Assembly: GCA_903862245.1 (NCBI GenBank)
Contig: CAIOXL010000016.1
Span: 1-64,000, forward strand
Direction: 5' to 3'
Length of the DNA: 64,000 bases
Origin: an uncultured Geobacteraceae bacterium
GTDB lineage: Bacteria > Desulfobacterota > Desulfuromonadia > Geobacterales > Pseudopelobacteraceae
In this document: positions 36,478 to 50,056 of the stretch, one piece after another
Numbering within the stretch: position 1 is the first letter of the stretch
Layout: the number at the start of each line of letters is the position of its first letter
Notes under the pieces: generated by a model
What the model saw: the letters and a program-made list of their open reading frames with translations, nothing else
The model's database searches: none
What the model was told of the DNA's origin: nothing
Made by a program: the position numbers and the translations under genes

Positions 36478-37359
36478 TCAGTAGTACTCCTCCTGATATG
36501 ACGGGACCTCATCGAGATAACCGGTCCGTTTAGCGGCACGTTCAATGGCTGAATCTACATCGGCGAGCAATCGTTCCCGATCTTTAGGATAGCTGCCGGC
36601 CAGGTTGAGAAAATTTGACACATGATTCGAACGAAGGATTGTTTTGGTCGGGTGCAGATTACTGAGCAATTCACGTATTTCCAGCATCAGTTCACGACGG
36701 GTACATTGCTGAAGCGTGCGGACAAATTCATCGTTATGCCGGTGAAACAGTGTCAGCAGGGAAAAATATTCCGGGTTTACCTGATTAACCCACGCTGCAG
36801 TTGCCCGGGCATGGAGCAGACTTCGGCCCCGCCCTGCCAGACCGAGAATCGCCGTAACTGAAAGCTTCATCCCAGCTCCGCGGGCAGAAAGTGCCAGATC
36901 TGCCATCTGTTTAGACTCAAAACCTTTATTAACCGCCTGAAGCGTCACGTCATCACCTGACTCCAAACCGAAATACAGAATTTTGAGACGTCTGGAACGC
37001 AACTCTGCCAACTGCACAGGGGTTTTGCTTACCAGACTGTTGGGAGAAGCATAAGAGGCGATTCGATTAAGTCGGGGAAAGGTCGCCGCCAGAGCATCAA
37101 GAATAGTACAGAGGGAGTCAAATGGATACACCAGCGCATCACCATCTGCCAGAAATACCCGTTCAATCCGATCACGGTAGACCGCAGGGATTTCAGCGAT
37201 TTCTTCAAGTATTTCACGCAGAGGCCGGATATGGAAGTTCTTGCCCTTATACATCCCGCAGAACCTACACGTATTTTGAGAGCAACCAATTGTAATTTGA
37301 AATATAAGACTTTGCGCTTCACTGGGAGGACGAAATAGCGGCTCAATGTAACGTGGCAT
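36478..37359 (-). CDS. radical SAM protein, function unknown
   Basis: A 293-residue radical S-adenosylmethionine enzyme. The cluster-binding cysteines are C26, C31 and C34, a CX4CX2C spacing rather than the usual CX3CX2C, within IGCSQNTCRFCGMY. The barrel includes FLADGDALVYP and FGLESGDD, typical of the HemN/elongator-like group that scans for substrate. The ATG at 37359 has AAGGA eight bases upstream; a GTG two codons earlier is possible. It is 25 bases downstream of the outer-membrane-like gene. Substrate cannot be predicted. Confidence 0.85.
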   Translation of the reverse strand: MPRYIEPLFRPPSEAQSLIFQITIGCSQNTCRFCGMYKGKNFHIRPLREILEEIAEIPAVYRDRIERVFLADGDALVYPFDSLCTILDALAATFPRLNRIASYASPNSLVSKTPVQLAELRSRRLKILYFGLESGDDVTLQAVNKGFESKQMADLALSARGAGMKLSVTAILGLAGRGRSLLHARATAAWVNQVNPEYFSLLTLFHRHNDEFVRTLQQCTRRELMLEIRELLSNLHPTKTILRSNHVSNFLNLAGSYPKDRERLLADVDSAIERAAKRTGYLDEVPSYQEEYY

Positions 37360-37384
37360 GGTCACAGTTCCTTACAATACACGT

Positions 37385-37822
37385 TCAGAATTTGATATCC
37401 AGCCCGATACCAATGGATTGCGGCGGATTTCGGGAATCGCCACGCTGCTGCTCGGGCGATATTGAAAGGTATTTGTAGTCCATTTTTAACGAGGAATTGC
37501 CATCCAGAAGATAGCTGAACCCGAACTGGGCAGCCACTCCAGTCTGAACTTTTGTAATGTCACCGGACTTGGTATCCGGTTGATATGAGTAGGCGATCCC
37601 CGTACCCATGTACGGCAAAAAGTCCTTGGAGATTTTGAAACCGTATTTAGCCGTCACAGCGCCCGGTGCCGGGGCTTTGGCATCAGCGGGAGCCTGCGTA
37701 AGATTTCCGGCTCCCAGCGAAAATTGACGGTACAGTTCCTCAGCAGGGGTCGACGTTGCGTTCAGCAACACTACCCAGCACACGAGGAGAACAGACCGTA
37801 TACCTTTGTGAAATAATTCCAT
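37385..37822 (-). CDS. small outer-membrane beta-barrel-like protein
   Basis: A 145-residue protein with a signal peptide (hydrophobic run at about 9-22, then ATSTPAEE), alternating beta-strand pattern, and a terminal IGIGLDIKF whose final Phe is the usual outer-membrane insertion signal. Segments such as YMGTGIAYSYQPD and FGFSYLLDGNSSLKMDYKY resemble OmpA/OmpW-like barrel strands, but the length allows only about eight strands at most. No family name is safe. It lies between the RIO kinase and the radical SAM gene on the same strand. Confidence 0.68.
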   Translation of the reverse strand: MELFHKGIRSVLLVCWVVLLNATSTPAEELYRQFSLGAGNLTQAPADAKAPAPGAVTAKYGFKISKDFLPYMGTGIAYSYQPDTKSGDITKVQTGVAAQFGFSYLLDGNSSLKMDYKYLSISPEQQRGDSRNPPQSIGIGLDIKF

Positions 37823-37864
37823 TTCAAGAGCCCGGAGAGTACGGAACCCAGTGACACACCATCG

Positions 37865-38713
37865 TCAAGATGACTGAGATGTTCTTGCCAGAGTCCGTTC
37901 ATGAAGAATTCGTGCATAATCTATCTCGCGCATAACTCCTTTTACATCAGCTGGACGATCGGACTGTATAAACAGCCCTGAAAGTTCGGAAGCCGGGGTC
38001 AGTGATCCGCTGGCATATAGTTTCCAGATCTCTCTCCCGTAGTCTGTAGAAGCCAGTTCAGGGGCAAATTGGGCAAAATAGGCGGTAATGTTTTCTACGT
38101 CACGTCCGAGCATGCTGCAGGCATTGTTATTTCCGGCAGCATTAACAGCTTGGGGTAAATCAATAATCACCAGACCGTCGCAACCGACAAGAACATTATA
38201 CTCAGACAGATCACCATGAATAAGCCCTGAACAGAGCATGAGAACAATATTTCTTATTATCTCCCGATGATATTCACGAGCCTGAGTCCCCGTCAACCGA
38301 AGGTCATTAAGCCGCGGAGCGGGCCTTCCACTGTCATCAACAATGAACTCCATCAACAGGACGCCGTCAATGTAATTGTACACATGCGGTACCCTTACAC
38401 CTGCCTCTGAAAGGGTCCTCAGGGCTTCAACTTCAGCATTTTTCCAGGCATTTTCAGCTTCCTTGCGGCCGAACTTCGTATTCTTCTGTATGGCCCGAGC
38501 CTGCCGGCTGCTGCGTCCCTTTCTACCTTCCTGATACTGCGCCAACTGACTGAAACTACGCATACTGGCATCTTTATATACCTTGGCGCAGCAGAGTTCC
38601 CCTTTTGACTGGACAACATAAACATCTGCTTCCTTACCGCTCATCAGGCGGGAAACAACTTCATCGACTAATCCATTACGGACCAGCGCATCAAAGCATT
38701 CAGGAGTTTTCAT
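37865..38713 (-). CDS. RIO1-family serine protein kinase
   Basis: A 282-residue bacterial RIO-type kinase of the group often called PA4780-like. Visible are the nucleotide-binding Lys in CAKVY (K44), the RIO-specific KFGRKEAENAW stretch, the catalytic loop HGDLSEYN (166-173) and the metal-binding D185 in IIDLPQ. The ATG at 38713 gives the family's normal MKTP opening; the frame continues 20 codons upstream without family similarity. No Shine-Dalgarno is obvious. Archaeal and eukaryotic RIO kinases act in ribosome maturation; the bacterial role is not established. Confidence 0.88.
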   Translation of the reverse strand: MKTPECFDALVRNGLVDEVVSRLMSGKEADVYVVQSKGELCCAKVYKDASMRSFSQLAQYQEGRKGRSSRQARAIQKNTKFGRKEAENAWKNAEVEALRTLSEAGVRVPHVYNYIDGVLLMEFIVDDSGRPAPRLNDLRLTGTQAREYHREIIRNIVLMLCSGLIHGDLSEYNVLVGCDGLVIIDLPQAVNAAGNNNACSMLGRDVENITAYFAQFAPELASTDYGREIWKLYASGSLTPASELSGLFIQSDRPADVKGVMREIDYARILHERTLARTSQSS

Positions 38714-38871
38714 ATGCAACGGGTGGAAATGCACTCGGACTGATACATTTATTATTCCTTTATGGAGTAACACTACAATCGAATTGAATGAGAATATATT
38801 TCTGCTGACAGTCTATCATTAGTGACGCGATGTCGGCAAGTCAGATAAATATTTTTCAAGACTTCGTTTAA

Positions 38872-38911
38872 ACACGAAAGGCCCGATGTCTATGCACCGG
38901 GCCTTTCGTGT
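38872..38911 (-). terminator. hairpin terminator after the kor operon
   Basis: A perfect 14-bp stem (ACACGAAAGGCCCG with its complement) around a 12-base loop lies 59 bases after the korC stop. The T tract on the kor strand is short (GTGTTTAAAC). Apart from this hairpin the 256-base gap 38714-38969 shows nothing else I can name; it should also contain the promoter of the RIO kinase gene. Confidence 0.7.
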
Positions 38912-38969
38912 AATACAATTTAATTCATGCAACCGGTTTATCGGTTGCGCTTCAACCCCTAACGGATTA

Positions 38970-39515
38970 CTAGGCGCTTGCCGCCAGAGCCCTGTCATAA
39001 CCGATGCTGAAAGCTTTTCTGTTCAGTTCAATAAACGCTTCCGGAACACTTGAAAGAACTGCTTTTTCAGCATTTTCACGGCTAACCTGCCCCGTCAGGG
39101 CAACCATTGCCCCGAGAGCTACGATGTTGGCAACAATTTCACGGCCGACATCGGTTTTAGCAGTGTTAATGATAGGGAAAGAGACAACTTTAAAGTTCCC
39201 TTTTGGCAGATTTTTGACGAGATCGGAATCTACAAGAAGAATACCGCCATCTTTCAGGTCGTGCGTATACTTGTCGCACGCTTCCTGGGTCATGGCCAGC
39301 AATGCATCAACCGTAGTAGCCTTAGGGTAGTCAATAGGGCCGTCTGAAATAATAACTTCCGATTTTGATGCGCCGCCGCGGGCTTCAGGACCGTAGCTCT
39401 GCGACTGTACAGCCTGCTTCCCTTCGTAAATCGAAGCAGCCTTGGCCATGATGATCCCGGCGGTGATCAGCCCCTGCCCACCTGCACCGGAAAACCTGAG
39501 TTCATATCTTGACAT
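38970..39515 (-). CDS. korC: 2-oxoglutarate:ferredoxin oxidoreductase, gamma subunit
   Basis: The 181-residue gamma subunit of the 2-oxoacid:ferredoxin oxidoreductase complex, recognised by FSGAGGQGLITAGIIMAKAA and QSQSYGPEARGGASKSEVI. The complex oxidises 2-oxoglutarate to succinyl-CoA and reduces ferredoxin. The ATG at 39515 has AAGGAG ten bases upstream; a much longer open frame upstream lies in korB. It is the last gene of the block. Confidence 0.94.
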   Translation of the reverse strand: MSRYELRFSGAGGQGLITAGIIMAKAASIYEGKQAVQSQSYGPEARGGASKSEVIISDGPIDYPKATTVDALLAMTQEACDKYTHDLKDGGILLVDSDLVKNLPKGNFKVVSFPIINTAKTDVGREIVANIVALGAMVALTGQVSRENAEKAVLSSVPEAFIELNRKAFSIGYDRALAASA

Positions 39516-39543
39516 GAATATATCGCTCCTTTTCCTGTAATTG

Positions 39544-40365
39544 TTACTTGGCAGCCGTGGCGCGCTCGATAACTTTAGCGTACTCGGCAGTATACTCAGG
39601 CTTGGTTTCGTCCTTGTAGAGAACACCGGTCAGAACCTTGCCCTGCAGTTGTTCAGCAGTCATCTTTTCGGCCGCCTTGACTGGCACCGCGACCTCTTTA
39701 AGGCGATTCATCATTTCAATGACAGACTTGTATTTGTTACGGCGACCATAGGTGGTTGGGCAGTCATCCAGAATTTCAACAACAGAGAATCCTTTGTGCT
39801 GAATTGCTTCCACAATCAGTTTGTCGATCTGATTGGCATGGAAAGCAGTACCACGGGCAACAAAAGTTGCACCGGCGCCAATTGCCAACTTGGCAATATC
39901 AAAGCCGGGATCGGGGTTTCCGTAAGGAGTGGTGGACGCCTTATGGCCGGTTGGAGTGCAGGGAGAAAACTGTCCGCCTGTCATTCCGTAGATATAATTA
40001 TTCATGATGATGTAGGTCATGTTGATGTTGCGGCGGCAGGCATGAATGAAGTGGTTACCACCGATTGCAGTACCGTCGCCATCACCACCAACCAGAATCA
40101 CATTCATTTCCGGCTTGGCCAACTTAACGCCTGTTGCAAATGCAGCAGCACGGCCGTGGGCAGTGTGCAGCGTACAGCAGTCAATATATCCGGGAAGACG
40201 CGACGCACAACCGATTCCGGATACAAGCGCCGTCTCCTCTTTCTTCAGTTTCAGAGTATCCATGGCGCGGATTAACCCCTTCATGACGATGCCGTGGCCG
40301 CAGCCTGGGCACCAGATGTGGGGCAACTTGCCGGGACGTAAATATTTTTCGTATTCAAAAGCCAT
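39544..40365 (-). CDS. korB: 2-oxoglutarate:ferredoxin oxidoreductase, beta subunit
   Basis: The 273-residue thiamine-diphosphate-binding subunit. WCPGCGHGIVMKG opens the domain and the TPP/Mg motif GGDGDGTAIGGNHFIHACRR with the following NNYIYGMTGGQ is complete. It begins two bases after the korA stop. Closely related enzymes use pyruvate or branched 2-oxoacids; the four-subunit layout and the adjacent TCA genes favour 2-oxoglutarate. Confidence 0.94.
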   Translation of the reverse strand: MAFEYEKYLRPGKLPHIWCPGCGHGIVMKGLIRAMDTLKLKKEETALVSGIGCASRLPGYIDCCTLHTAHGRAAAFATGVKLAKPEMNVILVGGDGDGTAIGGNHFIHACRRNINMTYIIMNNYIYGMTGGQFSPCTPTGHKASTTPYGNPDPGFDIAKLAIGAGATFVARGTAFHANQIDKLIVEAIQHKGFSVVEILDDCPTTYGRRNKYKSVIEMMNRLKEVAVPVKAAEKMTAEQLQGKVLTGVLYKDETKPEYTAEYAKVIERATAAK

Positions 40366-40367
40366 GG

Positions 40368-41501
40368 TTATTTAACCTCCTTGATCTTATCGAGGATCTG
40401 GTCCGGATTGATCGGTTCACCGTCAACACGGAAAATTCCGAGAACCGGAGCTTTGCCCTGGGCACAACGCTCCAGTTCGAGCGAGCACATCCCCAGATTC
40501 ATCTCAGGAATAACAATTCCCTTGACCCTTCCCGCCAACGCTTTGATCTGTTTGTCAGGAAACGGCCAGAAGGTTTTGATGCGGAACATGCCAGCCTTGA
40601 TACCCTGTTCACGGGCAATATTGACTGCATAACGGGCAGAGCGGGAAGTGGAACCGTATGCAACAACCAGTACTTCAACATCGTCAAGCAGGTATTCCTC
40701 AAAAGTGACGATATCATCGATGTTTGCATCAACCTTGCGGACCTGGCGTTCTTCTTCAGCCTGAACGATCTCAGCTTTGGTAGTCGGAAAACCATCCTGC
40801 ATCTTGTTGAGGCCGGTTACATGGAACTTGTAGCCGGAACCGAATGCGGCCAGTGGCGGTACATCGCCGAAGCTGGTGTCGTACGGTTTGTATTGTTCTG
40901 GTGGAACAGTCGGTGATTTACGTGGAACAACTTCAATTTCACCCTGCTCCGGGAAAACAATCCTCTCACGCATATGAGCCACGATCTCATCGGGCATAAC
41001 CATAACCGGAGTACGATATTTTTCGGAAAGGTTGAACGCACGGATAACCTCTTCATAGGTTTCCTGAACGGAAGCCGGAGTCAGGCAGATAGCCGGGTGG
41101 TCACCGTGAGTGCCCCACTTGGCGCACATAACGTCAGACTGGCTTGGTCCTGTGGGCATACCGGTAGAGGGTCCACCACGCATAACGTTGTACACAACAC
41201 AGGGAATCTCGGCAATGCATCCGTAACCGATAAGCTCCTGCTTCAGAGACAGACCGGGGCCGGATGTGGAGGTAAGCACCTTCGACCCGGCAAGAGATGC
41301 GCCGAGAATGGCAGCCATGGCGCCGATCTCATCTTCCATCTGGATGAATTTCCCGCCGATCTTTGGAAGTTCGATAGACATAACCTCGGCAACTTCGGTC
41401 GAGGGGGTGATAGGGTAACCGCCGAAGAAGTTGCAACCGGCGTATAATGCGCCGTGTGCAGCAGCTTCGTTACCCTGAAGAAACGCTACTTTTTTGGACA
41501 C
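40368..41501 (-). CDS. korA: 2-oxoglutarate:ferredoxin oxidoreductase, alpha subunit
   Basis: The 377-residue alpha subunit with the pyrimidine-binding PFOR domain (GCNFFGGYPITPSTEVAEVM, TSTSGPGLSLKQELIGYGC) and the domain II transketolase-like part (VEVLVVAYGSTSRSARYAV). The start is a GTG at 41501 with AGGAGG eight bases upstream. It lies 20 bases after korD and two before korB. Confidence 0.94.
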   Translation of the reverse strand: MSKKVAFLQGNEAAAHGALYAGCNFFGGYPITPSTEVAEVMSIELPKIGGKFIQMEDEIGAMAAILGASLAGSKVLTSTSGPGLSLKQELIGYGCIAEIPCVVYNVMRGGPSTGMPTGPSQSDVMCAKWGTHGDHPAICLTPASVQETYEEVIRAFNLSEKYRTPVMVMPDEIVAHMRERIVFPEQGEIEVVPRKSPTVPPEQYKPYDTSFGDVPPLAAFGSGYKFHVTGLNKMQDGFPTTKAEIVQAEEERQVRKVDANIDDIVTFEEYLLDDVEVLVVAYGSTSRSARYAVNIAREQGIKAGMFRIKTFWPFPDKQIKALAGRVKGIVIPEMNLGMCSLELERCAQGKAPVLGIFRVDGEPINPDQILDKIKEVK

Positions 41502-41521
41502 TGTTCATTCCTCCTGTAGAT

Positions 41522-41719
41522 TTATTCGGTTATGACTTTGATAGCAAAATCGGGACAGCGCAATTCGCACTGCATACATTTAATACATGCTTCAAGGTTC
41601 TTTACTGAAGCATAGAAGCCCTTCATTTCAAGCACGTCTTTGGGACAGAACTCAACGCAAATATGACACCCCTTGCAGTACTTCTCAATAATCTCAATTT
41701 TTGGCAATGTTTTTTCCAT
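41522..41719 (-). CDS. korD: 2-oxoglutarate:ferredoxin oxidoreductase, delta (ferredoxin) subunit
   Basis: A 65-residue protein with two CX2CX2CX3C sets (C15, C18, C21, C25 and C45, C48, C51, C55) that bind two [4Fe-4S] clusters and pass electrons from the KorAB centre to ferredoxin. AGGAG lies nine bases upstream of the ATG. It is the first of the four kor genes. Confidence 0.93.
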   Translation of the reverse strand: MEKTLPKIEIIEKYCKGCHICVEFCPKDVLEMKGFYASVKNLEACIKCMQCELRCPDFAIKVITE

Positions 41720-41779
41720 CTTAGGAAGACTCCTTTATCCGTATTAAAAGGTGGTAAATACAGGCTCCAAAATGTAGCA

Positions 41780-41810
41780 AAAGAAGGGGGGGAAAGCCCC
41801 ACCCTTCTTT
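41780..41810 (-). terminator. terminator-like hairpin between mdh and korD
   Basis: On the minus strand AAAGAAGGG (complement at 41802-41810) pairs with CCCTTCTTT (41780-41788) with additional G-C pairs inside, followed by TTGC. It could lower read-through from mdh into kor rather than end the transcript. No separate kor promoter is obvious to me. Confidence 0.5.
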
Positions 41811-41840
41811 CGCCGGTTCCCAGAAACCTGGAATCAATCA

Positions 41841-44278
<2,438 letters not shown>

Positions 44279-44342
44279 CTAGCTCACTTCGCAACGCAAG
44301 ATACAGAATAAATTATAAAAGAGCTTTGGATGCGCCCGCCTG

Positions 44343-46613
<2,271 letters not shown>

Positions 46614-46629
46614 CTACAAAAGTAATATC

Positions 46630-46673
46630 GTCACCTGTAGTTCTGAATCTGCAACAGATGCTCTTTCGGTGAC
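46630..46673 (-). repeat. nested inverted repeats in the icd2 leader
   Basis: On the minus strand GTCACC (complement at 46668-46673) pairs with GGTGAC (46630-46635), enclosing a second perfect hairpin ATCTG-TTG-CAGAT at 46647-46659. It lies about 55 bases before the icd2 start. It does not match a riboswitch I recognise. Confidence 0.45.
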
Positions 46674-46770
46674 ACGTGCTGATTTATGTGCGATCAGAAC
46701 AGTAAAATAATGCAGCTTTTTTTGGTGAAACTATATGTTATCACGCCACTTTATAGCCATGATAAAAATC

Positions 46771-46805
46771 TTGTATACAGTATACAAAAGCCGGTTGGCT
46801 GTCAA
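46771..46805 (-). promoter_or_regulatory. TCA-block promoter with overlapping 17-bp palindrome operator
   Basis: On the minus strand a perfect TTGACA (46800-46805) and TATACT (46779-46784) are 15 bases apart. The perfect palindrome TTGTATACAGTATACAA (46771-46787) covers the -10 and the likely start of transcription, the arrangement of a repressor site. It lies about 200 bases before icd2; the rest of the 281-base gap holds the leader with nested hairpins. The half-site TTGTATAC is like GntR-type operators; the regulator is unknown. Confidence 0.68.
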
Positions 46806-46855
46806 GGAAAAATCGGCTTAAGTCATTGGGTTACGGCAGTTACAGATAGACGGCA

Positions 46856-47551
46856 TTACTGGTTTTTCTTACTGGAATAACGACGGGCCTCAACAGCTTC
46901 ATCACGACTGAAATTTCGTGGTATGACAAATACCTGACCAGGCCAGAGACGCTTGGGATCGCGAATCTGGTCGCGATTAGCCCTGTAAATAAGGGGCCAG
47001 AGCGTTGAATCATTGTATATTTCAGCCCGTGCGGAAATCTGGGGCAGTGTTTCACCGCGGCGTACAGTATAGGAAGTCGGTAGTGACTGCGTAAGCTCTT
47101 TGTATTTTTTCTGAGCTGATTGATCAACATCTGGCGGCCGGCCTGACTGCTGCATTCTCAAGCGCATTTCGGCTTCCGCTGCAGCATGAAGCAACCGTTC
47201 TTCTTCCATTTTTGCAGCGAACTCTGCAGCACGTCGCTGTTTTTCAGCCTCCAGTCGTTTTACGTGCTGCAGAACCTCTGCCTGCAGCATCTCAGCCTTC
47301 TGAAATGCCAACTGGTAATACTCATCTGCAGCCGCATCATCTTCCCTGACGTGATAGAGCGCTTCACCATGCTCAAATGTTTCCAGCAGACTCCGGTATT
47401 CCTGGGGAAACAGCCCGGGGGCCTCACGGCGACCGAGGTCTTCAACCAGAGGTGCCACCTTGCTGCGCCAGGAAGGAACCGTTGTTGTACACGCCGTCAG
47501 AACTGCCCCAAGCAGCACTATGCAAACAGCCTGGCGACAAGCGGCAAACAT
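46856..47551 (-). CDS. LysM-domain lipoprotein
   Basis: A 231-residue lipoprotein with a lipobox LTAC (Cys21), a helical, probably coiled-coil middle (about 85-135, rich in Glu/Lys/Arg/Ala), and one LysM peptidoglycan-binding domain at 161-212 (TVRRGETLPQISARAEIYND, ending LWPGQVFVIPRN). It is likely anchored in the outer membrane and touches the cell wall. It begins two bases after the aspS stop, last in the lepA-lepB-aspS run. Confidence 0.85.
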   Translation of the reverse strand: MFAACRQAVCIVLLGAVLTACTTTVPSWRSKVAPLVEDLGRREAPGLFPQEYRSLLETFEHGEALYHVREDDAAADEYYQLAFQKAEMLQAEVLQHVKRLEAEKQRRAAEFAAKMEEERLLHAAAEAEMRLRMQQSGRPPDVDQSAQKKYKELTQSLPTSYTVRRGETLPQISARAEIYNDSTLWPLIYRANRDQIRDPKRLWPGQVFVIPRNFSRDEAVEARRYSSKKNQ

Positions 47552-47553
47552 GG

Positions 47554-49338
47554 TCAGCCCTGTTTTTCGGCCAGCCGGATACCCAGTTCACGAAGCTGCT
47601 TTGTGTCAACCGGCGAAGGAGCCTCGGACATCATACAAGTACCCTTCTGTGTTTTTGGGAACGCAATAACGTCCCGGATTGAATCACTTCCGGTCAGCAG
47701 CATTATCAAGCGATCCATACCAAACGCGATGCCACCATGGGGAGGTGTGCCAAATTCAAGTGCGTCAAGCAGAAAGCCGAACTTGCTGCGGGCATCCTCA
47801 ACGGACATTCCCAACAGCTTGAACATCAGCGACTGAACATGCTCCTGATGGATTCTGATTGAACCGCCTCCGATCTCATTACCATTCAACACAAGGTCAT
47901 ATGCCTTGGCGCGACAGCGCCCGGGGTCAGACTCAATAAAATCAAGGTCCTCGTCCATTGGAGCGGTAAAGGGGTGATGCACCGCACACCAGCGTTTATC
48001 GTCCTCGTCCCACTCAAGTAACGGGAATTCCGTAATCCAGACAAAACGATAGTCATCCTTACTGGTGAGCTTGAGCAGGTTCGCCAGGTGGTTGCGCAGT
48101 TTGCCGAGCGAATCGTTGACGACCTTCGGCTTGTCGGCTACGAAAAACAGCAGATCGCCCTCTTCGGCACCAAAGGCACCGTTCATGACAGCAATTTCTT
48201 CAGCGGTAAAAAACTTGGCGATCGGAGAATGCCATTCACCATTTTCAATTTTGACGTAGGCCAGCCCTTTGGCACCGTAAATCTTGACGAATTCCGTAAG
48301 GTCATCGATTTCCTTGCGGGAAAACCGGGCACATCCCTTGGCGTTGATCCCCTTGATGATTCCCCCTTTTGAGGCAACATCAGCAAAAACCTTAAAACCG
48401 GAGGCTTTGACGATATCCGTCAGGTCGCACAATTCCATACCAAAGCGAAGGTCAGGATTATCGACACCAAAACGCCGGATCGCCTCAGCATAGGTGAGCC
48501 GTTCCACCGGCAACTGAACCGTAACACCCTTTGCCTCGGTAAAAATGCGGGCGATCAGCCCCTCCATAACCGTTATGATGTCCTCCTGGTCAATGAAAGA
48601 CATCTCGCAGTCAATCTGGGTGAATTCCGGCTGGCGATCAGCGCGAAGATCTTCATCACGGAAACAGCGCACGACCTGAAAATAACGGTCAAAACCGGAA
48701 ATCATAAGGATCTGCTTGAAAATCTGGGGCGACTGCGGCAGCGCATAAAAATGTCCCTGATTGATGCGGGACGGCACCAGGAAGTCACGTGCCCCTTCCG
48801 GAGTCGATTTGGTAAGAAATGGGGTTTCAAGCTCGATAAAACCGTTATCGGTCAGATATGAACGGGTCAACTGAGCAACCTTGGAGCGCAGGATAAGATT
48901 ATACTGCAGCTGAGGGCGGCGAAGATCAAGGTACCGGTACTTCAGCCGGATGTTTTCATTGATATCACTGTGTTCATCCAGCATGAACGGAAGCGGCTTG
49001 GAGCGATTGAGCAGTTTGCATTCCAGCACCTGGATCTCAACCCCCCCGGTTTTCATGTTCGGGTTGACGGTCCCCTCCGGTCTCGGAATAACCGTTCCCC
49101 TGACCGCCAGCACAAATTCACTGCGTACAGATTCGGCAACAGCATGCCCGGACGGGTTGACTTCCGGATCAAACACAATCTGGGCTATCCCCTCCCGATC
49201 GCGCAAATCGATAAAAATGAGTCCGCCATGGTCGCGACGCCGCAGCGCCCATCCCATCAAAATGACCTCTCTGCCGATATCTTCTGTCCGCAGGTCTCCG
49301 CAGTAATGCGTCCGTTTCCAGTTCCCGAGAAAATCCAT
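47554..49338 (-). CDS. aspS: aspartyl-tRNA synthetase
   Basis: Charges tRNA-Asp with aspartate. The 594-residue protein is the bacterial class II type: N-terminal OB-fold (about 1-110), catalytic core with motif 2 [18 protein letters not shown], the bacterial GAD insertion around 290-420, and motif 3 [13 protein letters not shown]. The ATG at 49338 follows GGAGG by six bases; a TTG four codons upstream falls in the ribosome binding site. Whether it also charges tRNA-Asn cannot be told from here. Confidence 0.96.
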   Translation of the reverse strand: MDFLGNWKRTHYCGDLRTEDIGREVILMGWALRRRDHGGLIFIDLRDREGIAQIVFDPEVNPSGHAVAESVRSEFVLAVRGTVIPRPEGTVNPNMKTGGVEIQVLECKLLNRSKPLPFMLDEHSDINENIRLKYRYLDLRRPQLQYNLILRSKVAQLTRSYLTDNGFIELETPFLTKSTPEGARDFLVPSRINQGHFYALPQSPQIFKQILMISGFDRYFQVVRCFRDEDLRADRQPEFTQIDCEMSFIDQEDIITVMEGLIARIFTEAKGVTVQLPVERLTYAEAIRRFGVDNPDLRFGMELCDLTDIVKASGFKVFADVASKGGIIKGINAKGCARFSRKEIDDLTEFVKIYGAKGLAYVKIENGEWHSPIAKFFTAEEIAVMNGAFGAEEGDLLFFVADKPKVVNDSLGKLRNHLANLLKLTSKDDYRFVWITEFPLLEWDEDDKRWCAVHHPFTAPMDEDLDFIESDPGRCRAKAYDLVLNGNEIGGGSIRIHQEHVQSLMFKLLGMSVEDARSKFGFLLDALEFGTPPHGGIAFGMDRLIMLLTGSDSIRDVIAFPKTQKGTCMMSEAPSPVDTKQLRELGIRLAEKQG

Positions 49339-49364
49339 AGTATCCTCCAATCTTAATATGTCTG

Positions 49365-50030
49365 TCAGTTAATCAGTCTGCCGATATTACCGATCCGTGG
49401 CCTGAACTTTTCATGGTCCCACGACCAGTACTTGATAAACGCCAACCCCTTGATCTGATCGCGCCGGACAAACTTCCAGAACCGGCTGTCGTAAGAGCGA
49501 TCACGGTTGTCGCCCATTACAAAGTACGAATTCGGCGGCACCGTAACCGGGCCGAACGTATCTCGCGGATTCATCTCCTTAGGGATAAGATCCTTCTCCT
49601 TATGCACTTCATGGGGGTTTTCATACAGTTTCCCATTGACGTAGACTTTTTTGTCCTTCCCCTCCACCACATCTCCGGGGGTACCGATCACGCGTTTGAT
49701 AAAATCCTTGCTCGGATCCTCCGGATATTCAAAAACGATCACGTCGCCCCGACGCGGGTCACGAATCGTAAGAATCCGTGTATCGGTAAAAGGGATTTTA
49801 GTGCCGTACATAAACTTGCTGACCAGCAAATGGTCACCGATTGCCAGCGTATCTTCCATAGAGCCAGACGGAATTTTGAACGCCTGGACGAGAAACGTTC
49901 GAATTACCAACGCGAGTAATATCGCAATTGCGATGGACTCGGCATATTCGCGGATCAGCCCCTTCTTCTTGAACGGCTCCATTTTCACGGAATCGGATTC
50001 TGCCTGAGTTGAATTCTTCTGTTCTTCCAT
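49365..50030 (-). CDS. lepB: signal peptidase I
   Basis: Inner-membrane serine protease that removes signal peptides. The 221-residue protein has one N-terminal membrane helix (about 31-48), the catalytic S57 in PSGSMEDTL, the general-base K112 in FIKRVIG, and [16 protein letters not shown] near the C end. It is 27 bases downstream of lepA, the classic lepA-lepB pairing, and 26 upstream of aspS. Confidence 0.95.
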   Translation of the reverse strand: MEEQKNSTQAESDSVKMEPFKKKGLIREYAESIAIAILLALVIRTFLVQAFKIPSGSMEDTLAIGDHLLVSKFMYGTKIPFTDTRILTIRDPRRGDVIVFEYPEDPSKDFIKRVIGTPGDVVEGKDKKVYVNGKLYENPHEVHKEKDLIPKEMNPRDTFGPVTVPPNSYFVMGDNRDRSYDSRFWKFVRRDQIKGLAFIKYWSWDHEKFRPRIGNIGRLIN

Positions 50031-50056
50031 GCGGGTTCCTTTATATTGGTAGTCGG

